A DNA stretch of 64,000 bases from Alterileibacterium massiliense (lineage in GTDB: Bacteria > Bacillota > Clostridia > Peptostreptococcales > Anaerovoracaceae): positions 69,765 through 133,764 of the forward strand of contig NZ_FNWE01000001.1 in the NCBI RefSeq assembly GCF_900104645.1. The letters are read 5' to 3'. Below, piece after piece: positions 26,264-33,282 of this stretch; within the stretch, counting starts at the first letter, position 1, and each line of letters begins with the position of its first letter. A model generated the notes under the pieces. The model did not search any database. It worked only from the letters and a program-made list of their open reading frames with translations, and was not told the DNA's origin. The position numbers and the translations under genes were made by a program.

Positions 26264-27904
26264 CTATATCTGTATTGCATCAAATTGTGAGAGGAAATCT
26301 TTTATAATCGATAAAACCATTATAGCACCACCCGCCTTGTCAGATTCAATATTCATAGGCATTACTGGGTCATGAAGTGATTTTCTTAAGAGTAGCCAGC
26401 CTCTCGCGTTTTCTTTGCTTCCGGTAATAGGCAGGTCATAATTGATGCGTACACCTTCGTAATTGGGACTGACTACAGAAAAACCTTCGCTTTCTTCTGC
26501 AAAATAGCGTAGACTTTCTATTATAATGTCCGCATAATCAGAAAAAGCTGTGATACCTCTAGATTTTGAAACTGAATCTTGCCAAATCTTTTCTTCAATT
26601 ATCTTAAATCTATATTCCTTCGATTCACAAGGCTCTTTTAGCGAGGAGATGAGGCTAAGAATATCCTTGCCTTCTTTTTTTAATCTAGTAGCTTCGACTA
26701 TTATCAGGCAGGCTAGATAAGCACCGTCGTCAAGATAGTGATTGTCAGAATATGCAGCGTGACCAGATGTTTCAATTGCAAGAAATGCATCCTCGCTCCT
26801 CATTTCCTTAGCTTTATTAATCACATTCTTATATCCTCTTTTAAATCTGAGGTGATTTAGACCTAAGTTTTTCTCAAGAAATTCATTTAACTCATTTGAT
26901 GTTATGCTGTCAGTTACAACAGTTCCCCCCTTGTGAGAGGATTGTCCTATTGCAGCAGCAAGGGCAATAACGCCATTTCTTTGAATTGGCTTTCCTGAAC
27001 CAGAGACTGCAGCACTCCTGTCAACATCTGTATCAAATATAATACCGAGGTCAGCCTTTGATTTTAATACAGCAGATGAAATAGATTTCATTGCTATATC
27101 ATCTTCCGGATTAGGTACATGATTAGGGAAATTCCCATCTGGCTCAAGAAACTGACTGCCACTTATATCAGCACCTAGGGGAAGAAGAACATCGTTAGCA
27201 AAGAACCCACCTGAACCATTACCTGCATCAACAATTATGTGCATATTCTCTAGGCTTTTTATATTATATTTGCTAAGTCCTGATAAGATGATATTTTTAA
27301 GGTGCGTCGAATATGCTTGCATTAGATTTATTTTTTCATAATTTGCATAAGTTTCAGGATTTTCAATTGACTCATAAGATTCAATCAAGTCGGCAGGCTC
27401 TATTAACTCATTAACCTTAAAGGATTTGGAAAAATCAATTGGAGCAGTTACTTCAATTGATTCAGCGATCATTAATATCTCGCGTATGTCCTTTTTATCA
27501 AGCCCGCCATCCGAAGTAAAGAATTTGAATCCATTCCTATTCCAAGGGAGATGACTTGCAGTTATCATGATAGCACCGTCAAAGGCGAAATCTTTGTCAA
27601 TGCAGGACATGAACATTGCAGGTGTCGATGCCAATCCGGCATCAAATATATGTGCACCTTTTTTAGAGGCACCAGATATTAGAGCTTTTAGCAAATTCTC
27701 TCCTGATAGTCTTGGATCCCTACCTATACAGATTTTTAGCATATCTATTCTTTTATTTTTTCTCTTGGAAAGCCATATTAGAAATGCTTCACCAATTAAA
27801 GAAGCCACCTTAGGCGTTAAATTTACATTTTCCTCTGAAATGCTTTCTAGGGCAACACCCCTTATATCGCTTCCGTTTTGTAGATTCAACAGATTATCTG
27901 ACAT
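26264..27904 (-). CDS. Phosphohexomutase (phosphomannomutase/phosphoglucomutase family)
   Basis: This alpha-D-phosphohexomutase family enzyme interconverts hexose 1- and 6-phosphates or a related pair. Motifs in order are NGSDIRGVAL, the catalytic-serine loop ITASHLPWNRNGFKFF, the metal-binding DTDVDRSA and a sugar-binding ETSGHAAY loop. At 546 residues it is longer than a GlmM (about 450), which fits ManB/PMM-type proteins better. GAGGTGAG lies upstream on the minus strand. It is monocistronic, facing away from srtB. Exact substrate uncertain. Confidence 0.92.
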   Translation of the reverse strand: MSDNLLNLQNGSDIRGVALESISEENVNLTPKVASLIGEAFLIWLSKRKNKRIDMLKICIGRDPRLSGENLLKALISGASKKGAHIFDAGLASTPAMFMSCIDKDFAFDGAIMITASHLPWNRNGFKFFTSDGGLDKKDIREILMIAESIEVTAPIDFSKSFKVNELIEPADLIESYESIENPETYANYEKINLMQAYSTHLKNIILSGLSKYNIKSLENMHIIVDAGNGSGGFFANDVLLPLGADISGSQFLEPDGNFPNHVPNPEDDIAMKSISSAVLKSKADLGIIFDTDVDRSAAVSGSGKPIQRNGVIALAAAIGQSSHKGGTVVTDSITSNELNEFLEKNLGLNHLRFKRGYKNVINKAKEMRSEDAFLAIETSGHAAYSDNHYLDDGAYLACLIIVEATRLKKEGKDILSLISSLKEPCESKEYRFKIIEEKIWQDSVSKSRGITAFSDYADIIIESLRYFAEESEGFSVVSPNYEGVRINYDLPITGSKENARGWLLLRKSLHDPVMPMNIESDKAGGAIMVLSIIKDFLSQFDAIQI

Positions 27905-28037
27905 AATCTCACCTCATTAACTCGAAATAATAATTTTTTATATTTAAATTTTAACATAAAAAAATATAATTTACGATTGCAGTTTAAAAAGCTAACATAA
28001 TATCAAATTTTCATTAAACAATTATTATTTAATTATC

Positions 28038-28077
28038 AACCTATTGTATTAAGCTTGGTGCGATAGGTTGTTTTTTT
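28038..28077 (+). terminator. Terminator-like hairpin with no upstream gene
   Basis: CAACCTAT at 28038-28045 and ATAGGTTG at 28063-28070 form a stem, followed by seven T. It points in the plus direction but no plus-strand gene precedes it; the neighbouring gene runs the other way. Confidence 0.65.
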
Positions 28078-28085
28078 GCAAATTT

Positions 28086-28114
28086 TTGTGCAAATAATAA
28101 ATTAATGTTATAAT
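28086..28114 (+). promoter_or_regulatory. Putative promoter of srtB
   Basis: TTGTGC at 28086-28091 and the extended -10 TGTTATAAT, with TATAAT at 28109-28114, are 17 bp apart, about 40 bp before the srtB start. Confidence 0.6.
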
Positions 28115-28154
28115 CATTAATCATCAATTAATTTTATAATTTGGAGACCTTAGC

Positions 28155-29066
28155 ATGAAAAAATTCAAGGATTATCTATATAAATTAATCATCATAATAT
28201 TGCTTGTGATAATCTCAATAAGTGGATTCCAACTATATAAGTCATTAGCCAAATATTATAAGGCTAGAACTCAATATAATAATACTGCCAGAGTTGCTGG
28301 TTCTACCAAGACATCGGGAATTTATACGGGAGAACTTGACTGGGACTCGCTCATGGCACAGAATTCTGACGCGAGAGCTTGGGTATACCTTGACGGAACC
28401 ATAATCAACTATCCTATAGTTAGGGGTAGCGATAACAGCTTCTACCTAACACATATGTTCAATAAGGCTTATAATGGAGCTGGGACGCTTTTCATGGACG
28501 CAAATGCTCCTGACAATTTCGAAACATTCAATACTGTAGTATATGGTCACCATATGAAAGACGGAAGTATGCTCGCTACAATAGATAAGTATAAGAGTCA
28601 GGAGTTTTATGAGAAACACAAACAGCTTGAGTTAATAACACCTAGTGCAAAATATCACCTTAAGGTTATAGGCTTTGAGCTTGTAGACGCTACAAGTGAG
28701 GCTTATAATTATTACTTTGGAAGCGAACAAGATAAGCAATCACTGCTGGACTTTACTGCAAAAAATAATGTTATTAATACTTCTGACCAAGCTACAGTTA
28801 ACGATAAGCTACTTACATTCAGCACCTGCGTATATGCTACAGGAGATGAGAGATATGTTCTAGTTACAAAGATGGTGCCTTGGACAGAGGAAGAGCTTGA
28901 GGTAGCAAAGAAGGAGGAAGAAAACAAGGCTAAGCTTGCTATGAATGAAGCAAAGAAAAATACAAAGGGAAATGGTGATAAATCAAATTCTGGTAAGGCA
29001 GGCAGGAGTTTTCTTCAAACTGTTAAGATAGGCTTCGATGTATTCAAAGAATCTTTGTCAAAATAA
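28155..29066 (+). CDS. srtB: Class B sortase
   Basis: Sortases join surface proteins to the cell wall by transpeptidation. This 303-residue protein has an N-terminal signal-anchor (KLIIIILLVIISISGFQL), an ARAWVYLDGTIINYPIV segment, the histidine motif YGHHMKDGSMLATI (His132/133), the catalytic Cys225 in TFSTCVY and the downstream arginine in GDERYVLV, all in class B spacing. A lysine-rich C-terminal extension follows. Clostridioides difficile SrtB recognises SPKTG and PPKTG; a protein ending in SPKTGD is encoded 2 kb downstream. It has its own promoter and terminator. Confidence 0.94.
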   Translation: MKKFKDYLYKLIIIILLVIISISGFQLYKSLAKYYKARTQYNNTARVAGSTKTSGIYTGELDWDSLMAQNSDARAWVYLDGTIINYPIVRGSDNSFYLTHMFNKAYNGAGTLFMDANAPDNFETFNTVVYGHHMKDGSMLATIDKYKSQEFYEKHKQLELITPSAKYHLKVIGFELVDATSEAYNYYFGSEQDKQSLLDFTAKNNVINTSDQATVNDKLLTFSTCVYATGDERYVLVTKMVPWTEEELEVAKKEEENKAKLAMNEAKKNTKGNGDKSNSGKAGRSFLQTVKIGFDVFKESLSK

Positions 29067-29131
29067 ATACCAATTAAACAAAATCTTTGTAAAAAATAAT
29101 AAAAAAATTGACAAAAATTACAATAAAAATA

Positions 29132-29161
29132 TTGACACCTCGGTATCTGAGGTGTTATTTT
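29132..29161 (+). promoter_or_regulatory. Putative promoter of the glycine riboswitch transcript
   Basis: TTGACA at 29132-29137 and an extended -10 TGTTATTTT, with TATTTT at 29156-29161, are 18 bp apart. The promoter overlaps the srtB terminator hairpin. Confidence 0.4.
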
Positions 29162-29163
29162 AT
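29135..29163 (+). terminator. Terminator of srtB
   Basis: ACACCTC at 29135-29141 and GAGGTGT at 29149-29155 form a 7-bp stem followed by TATTTTATTT, about 70 bp after the srtB stop. Confidence 0.7.
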
Positions 29164-29182
29164 TTAACATAATAACGAAATG

Positions 29183-29356
29183 AAGTTTGCAGGAAAGCGT
29201 CTTATGACCACCGAAGGAGTAAAACTCTCAGGTATCTCGACGGAGATGAAGACTGCAGATGGATCGTTTCTCTGGAGAAGTCTGATTTAATATCAGATGC
29301 CGAAGGGGCAAGGCGAAAGAACCGCACAATCTCTCAGGCAAAAGGACGGAGACTTG
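29183..29356 (+). ncRNA. Tandem glycine riboswitch
   Basis: Two glycine aptamer signatures lie in tandem. The first has ACCGAAGGAGTAAAACTCTC, then AGGTATCTCGACGGAGA; the second has GCCGAAGGGGCAAGGCG, then CTCTCAGGCAAAAGGACGGA. These conserved cores (CCGAAGG...CTCTCAGG...GACGGAGA) are diagnostic of the gcvT-type glycine riboswitch. It sits upstream of an AGCS amino-acid symporter gene, a known association. A hairpin at 29368-29392 and a terminator at 29425-29458 follow and probably form the expression platform. Confidence 0.95.
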
Positions 29357-29424
29357 AATATCATCTTAATTGGCAAATTATCCATGCCAATTATGTATTC
29401 ATCTTTGTTAATTTTGATTTCTGA

Positions 29425-29458
29425 TAGATCGCGGGCTTAGCGGTCTATTTTTAATTTT
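29425..29458 (+). terminator. Riboswitch expression-platform terminator
   Basis: TAGATCGC and GCGGTCTA, with one wobble pair, form a stem over the loop GGGCTTA, followed by TTTTTAATTTTT. It lies between the glycine aptamers and the symporter gene and is a candidate for glycine-dependent transcription control. Confidence 0.75.
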
Positions 29459-29612
29459 TGACCAAAACTCAATTTTTGACCAAAGAATCCGTCTTTTGAC
29501 CTTTAAGCGGGAGTCATAAGTTATCTCCAGATAAAAATCATTTTTTATAATATTTTATATTTTTTTACAACATTTATCTAAATCATATCTAAATTAAGAA
29601 AGGGATTTAACT

Positions 29613-31043
29613 ATGTTTTCTGCAATTAATAGCGTACTTGAAACGATTGATAATCTCGTGTGGGGAGTTCCTCTTATGGTACTCATTCTTGCCGGCGGTT
29701 TTCTTCTTACAGCAAGGCTGGGCCTTTTACAGATGAGAAGGCTTCCGCTCGCATTAAAGTGGATGTATAAAAATGAAGACGGAGGTCATGGCGAGGTCAC
29801 GAGCTTTGCAGCACTTTGCACAGCACTTTCCGCAACAATTGGAACTGGAAATATAGTTGGAGTTGCTACAGCTATTACAACTGGAGGACCTGGAGCACTT
29901 TTTTGGATGGAAATCGCTGCATTTTTTGGAATGGCTACGAAGTATTCGGAAGGACTTCTTGCGGTTAAATATAGGACGGTTGCAGAGGACGGACATAGCC
30001 TTGGCGGGCCATTCTACTATATTGAAAAAGGTATGGGTGTTAAATACAAGTGGCTAGCAAAAGCCTTTGCATTCTTTGGCGTTGGAGTTGGCTTGTTTGG
30101 AATTGGTACCTTTACTCAGGTTAATGGAATTGCGAGTGCGGTTAAAGGCTTCTTTGACCCTCATGATTTACATATGGTTAAAATACCTGGAATAGGCAAT
30201 TATTCTTGGGCTGTTATTATATCTTCGCTAATCCTTGCTTTTTGCGTTGCTGCGGTAATAATAGGCGGTTTAAAAAGAATAGCAAGTGTTGCACAGGTTA
30301 TCGTTCCATTTATGGCTTTAATATATATAATTTTTAGCATAATGCTTCTCATATTTAATATAAAAGAAGTACCGGCGGCCTTTGTCACTATCGTAAAAGC
30401 TGCATTTAATCCGTCTGCTGTAACAGGTGGAATAGTTGGGTCAATGATAGTAGCAATGCAAAAGGGAATTGCGAGAGGTATATTTTCAAATGAGGCAGGA
30501 CTTGGAAGTGCTCCAATAGCTGCTGCCGCAGCACAGACAAAGGAACCCGTAAGGCAGGGGCTCGTATCTATGACTGGAACTTTTATAGACACGATCGTCA
30601 TATGCACAATGACAGGTCTTTCCATAGTGCTAACTGGTGCATGGAAGCAAGAGGGCTTAGAGGGAGTTCAGGTTACGAGTTATGCTTTTAGAAATGGACT
30701 GCCATTCCCCGCTCAGCTATCATCATTTGTTCTTGTGATATGTCTTGTTTTCTTCGCATTTACAACAATTCTTGGCTGGGATTATTATAGTGAAAGATGC
30801 TTAGAATATTTGACAGATTCAAATTTCAAGGTTATTAAGGGATATAGATATATCTATATTTTAGCAGTCTTTATTGGACCTTATATGACAGTCAGTGCAG
30901 TGTGGACTATTGCGGACATTTTCAACGGGCTTATGGCAATACCTAATATGATCGCATTATTCGCTTTAAGTGGTGTGATTGTAAAGGAAACCAGAGATTT
31001 CTTCGATAAGGACAAGCATCTTGATGGAAAAATTAGACTGTGA
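29613..31043 (+). CDS. Alanine/glycine:cation symporter, AGCS family
   Basis: The 476-residue polytopic membrane protein takes up alanine or glycine with sodium or protons. AGCS hallmarks include LTARLGLLQMRRL, FAALCTALSATIGTGNIVGVATAI, TTGGPGALFWMEIAAFFGMATKYSEG and GIARGIFSNEAGLGSAPIAAAAA. About ten hydrophobic segments are visible. A tandem glycine riboswitch and terminator lie upstream, so glycine is the likely regulator and a likely substrate. AAAGGG precedes the ATG by about 8 nt. It separates srtB from the SPKTG surface protein. Confidence 0.95.
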   Translation: MFSAINSVLETIDNLVWGVPLMVLILAGGFLLTARLGLLQMRRLPLALKWMYKNEDGGHGEVTSFAALCTALSATIGTGNIVGVATAITTGGPGALFWMEIAAFFGMATKYSEGLLAVKYRTVAEDGHSLGGPFYYIEKGMGVKYKWLAKAFAFFGVGVGLFGIGTFTQVNGIASAVKGFFDPHDLHMVKIPGIGNYSWAVIISSLILAFCVAAVIIGGLKRIASVAQVIVPFMALIYIIFSIMLLIFNIKEVPAAFVTIVKAAFNPSAVTGGIVGSMIVAMQKGIARGIFSNEAGLGSAPIAAAAAQTKEPVRQGLVSMTGTFIDTIVICTMTGLSIVLTGAWKQEGLEGVQVTSYAFRNGLPFPAQLSSFVLVICLVFFAFTTILGWDYYSERCLEYLTDSNFKVIKGYRYIYILAVFIGPYMTVSAVWTIADIFNGLMAIPNMIALFALSGVIVKETRDFFDKDKHLDGKIRL

Positions 31044-31120
31044 TAAAATATCAGACACAAATTTAAGAAAATGAGAAAGGAGAGCATATAAGCATAATAA
31101 GCTTTATATGAACTAGCATT

Positions 31121-32392
31121 ATGAAAAAGAATTTTAAGAAATCTGCTATTTTAATCCTAACAATGATGCTTATCTTCTCGATGCTAATTGGAACTTCTTC
31201 AGTTTTTGCTGGGGGGGGCAATGATAATATAGGTAAGATTACCATACAGTGGCATCGAAATGGTGACAGGGGTTACTACAATCCGGCAGATGAAGGAAAG
31301 GACATTTCCTTCTGGTATATCTTTGGCTTCAAGGGCAAGGATAAAGATGGAAATATGAAAACAGGTCTTTTTGCTCAGAGAATGTACAGCGGTAAGATCG
31401 GTGAGACCAAGGTTTATGAAATCGACTTATCGAGCGTTAAAGATCAGAAAGGTGATACCTATACTGATTGTGAATTTAATGGCTTTTATCTCCCAGTATA
31501 CATGGGCAATACCAAATACGGGGCTTCTTTAGATGAGAAATCTAAAGAAATTACGGCATTGTTACAGCAGAATATGGAAACACATACAAAGATGTCGGTA
31601 GAAGATGGTTCTATAATCCTTGAATCTGATAAAAATAATATGCCGGTGCTTTTTGATGTAGAATGTATAAAAGAAGGAAAGAATCCGGAATATCCTTTTG
31701 AGAATCTTCAAAATGGTAATGTAATTAAAAGAACTCTTAATTTTAAAGAAGGAGAAATAGACTTATCTCTTGATAAATATGATGATGATTACTCATTTAA
31801 TAGAGCTATAGATGGTAACAACCTTCAGACATTCAATCCATGGACACCTAGAGCAAATGAATATAAGCTTCATGCAAACTTTACAGGAGATAGAGAGGAT
31901 GTTCTTAAAGAGCGTTACACTCTTGCTATTAGCGGTAACGACCTTGACGGCTGGAATCTTGTTCTCAAATCAAAGATTAAAGAGGGCATGAAAGAGGAAG
32001 TTGTAGTAGAAGATTTTAAGACAGTTTATGAGGACGACCCAACTCTTCCTGTAGGCAAGACAAAGGTTAAACAGAAAGGCGTTAAGGGAAAAACTGTCAC
32101 AAAGACTACTTATTATTATCTTCCTATCGGAAATGGCGGAGAAAAAATTCTTGAAGTAAAAGATCCTGTAGTTGAAAAGACTGAACCTATTAATAAGATT
32201 GTTTTAAAAGGTACAAAAAAGGTGCCAGCTGGAGATGATACCAATCCAGGTCAGGGAAGTGGCAATAGTCAGAATAACGCATCTCCAAAGACAGGTGATA
32301 GCGAAAACCTAGGAATTTTTGCAGTAGGATTAATTCTCACTCTTACCTCAGCATATGCGGTAATAGGATACAAAAGAAAAGAAGATAGATAA
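31121..32392 (+). CDS. Cell-wall-anchored surface protein with G5-like domain and SPKTG sorting signal
   Basis: The 423-residue precursor has a signal peptide (KKNFKKSAILILTMMLIFSMLIGTSSVFA, cleavage near residue 30) and ends SPKTGD, a hydrophobic span (LGIFAVGLILTLTSAYAVIGY) and KRKEDR, a complete sortase signal. The main body is unrecognised; residues about 305-368 (LPVGKTKVKQKGVKGKTVTKTT ... KTEPINKIVLKGTKK) look like a G5 domain, an adhesion-type module. SPKTG fits class B sortase specificity known in C. difficile. A run of eight G codes for Gly-Gly-Gly just after the cleavage site. The only strong Shine-Dalgarno (AAAGGAG) is about 38 nt before the ATG. Confidence 0.88.
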   Translation: MKKNFKKSAILILTMMLIFSMLIGTSSVFAGGGNDNIGKITIQWHRNGDRGYYNPADEGKDISFWYIFGFKGKDKDGNMKTGLFAQRMYSGKIGETKVYEIDLSSVKDQKGDTYTDCEFNGFYLPVYMGNTKYGASLDEKSKEITALLQQNMETHTKMSVEDGSIILESDKNNMPVLFDVECIKEGKNPEYPFENLQNGNVIKRTLNFKEGEIDLSLDKYDDDYSFNRAIDGNNLQTFNPWTPRANEYKLHANFTGDREDVLKERYTLAISGNDLDGWNLVLKSKIKEGMKEEVVVEDFKTVYEDDPTLPVGKTKVKQKGVKGKTVTKTTYYYLPIGNGGEKILEVKDPVVEKTEPINKIVLKGTKKVPAGDDTNPGQGSGNSQNNASPKTGDSENLGIFAVGLILTLTSAYAVIGYKRKEDR

Positions 32393-32485
32393 GTTTGATT
32401 ATTAGATTATTTATACGCTTAAAATTAAATAATTAAATGATTAGATAATTAAAGAACTAAGCTTTTAGAATAAAAAGTTAAAACA

Positions 32486-32516
32486 AAAAGGCGGGAGCAA
32501 ATATTTCCCGCCTTTT
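32486..32516. terminator. Bidirectional terminator after the surface protein gene
   Basis: AAAAGGCGGGA and TCCCGCCTTTT form an 11-bp perfect stem over a 9-nt loop, with T-rich flanks in both directions. It serves the surface protein gene and the convergent phosphoribosyltransferase gene. Confidence 0.9.
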
Positions 32517-32569
32517 GCCTATATAATTATTATGCTTTTATAACTCTAGTGCTTTTATAATTCTTAACC

Positions 32570-33118
32570 TTATTTTATACTTCCATCAGGATTGAATAAA
32601 GGAAGATTTTCAAGATATATCATATCCTTTCTCATCATCGAATCACCCTCGGCTAGAACTGCCATCTTCGCTGCGACGATTCCACCAACAGCTTCAACCA
32701 GATTGGAGATTGCCTCCATTGAACCACCTGTGCTAACAACATCATCGACTAGAAGAATCTGTTTTCCCTCCATCAGCTCGCAGTCGGATTTGCCAAGGCA
32801 TAGCTCCTGATCGTGAGCCGTCGTTATCGACCTATCGCTAACCTTAACAATGTCCTTCATATATAGCTTGGATTCTTTTCTAGCTACAACATAAGGCTTA
32901 CCTGAAATCCTTGACATTTCATATGCAAGCGGGATTCCCTTTGATTCAGCTGTGATGATAACATCAAATTCCGGAGCCCTTTTTAAAAGCTCGGATGAAG
33001 CTTTCATAGTAATTTCTACATCACCGAACATTACAAAAGCTCCGATATATAGATCATCATTTACCCTGCAAAGAGGGAGAAACCTATCAAGTCCCGCTAT
33101 ATTAATCTTATAATCCAT
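32570..33118 (-). CDS. Adenine phosphoribosyltransferase-like protein
   Basis: The protein has a type I phosphoribosyltransferase fold with the PRPP-binding loop ILLVDDVVSTGGSM and upstream VIITAESKGIPLAYEMSR and YVVARK, most like adenine phosphoribosyltransferase or PurR-type relatives; it would make AMP from adenine and PRPP. The start at 33118 (182 residues) is chosen because a promoter -10 box (TATAAT, minus strand) covers 33176-33171, so the longer frame's ATG at 33172 would lie at or before the transcript start, while GAGGGG sits upstream of 33118. It is divergent from the acyl-CoA synthetase genes. Substrate base not certain. Confidence 0.85.
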   Translation of the reverse strand: MDYKINIAGLDRFLPLCRVNDDLYIGAFVMFGDVEITMKASSELLKRAPEFDVIITAESKGIPLAYEMSRISGKPYVVARKESKLYMKDIVKVSDRSITTAHDQELCLGKSDCELMEGKQILLVDDVVSTGGSMEAISNLVEAVGGIVAAKMAVLAEGDSMMRKDMIYLENLPLFNPDGSIK

Positions 33119-33170
33119 ATTGAAAATCAACCCCTCTATCATCGCATCGAGTATTTTATTGAGCAGGTAC

Positions 33171-33199
33171 ATTATACCCGCTTATCCCCTCGACTGCAA
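33171..33199 (-). promoter_or_regulatory. Promoter of the phosphoribosyltransferase gene
   Basis: On the minus strand, TTGCAG (33199-33194) and TATAAT (33176-33171) are separated by 17 bp. Confidence 0.65.
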
Positions 33200-33210
33200 G
33201 CTCTTTAAGA

Positions 33211-33239
33211 TTGACGAAAAGACCTCAAAATGGTATTAT
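33211..33239 (+). promoter_or_regulatory. Promoter of the acyl-CoA synthetase operon
   Basis: TTGACG at 33211-33216 and TATTAT at 33234-33239, with an extended TGG, are 17 bp apart and 44 bp before the start codon. It is divergent from the phosphoribosyltransferase promoter. Confidence 0.75.
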
Positions 33240-33282
33240 CTAATATGTATGCAAAGCTGAGGGTTGCATAGATTGGAGATAT

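Noticed and set aside
33119-33172. Longer N-terminus of the phosphoribosyltransferase
   Set aside because: The ATG at 33172 overlaps the -10 box of the gene's own promoter, so it should not be transcribed as coding sequence.
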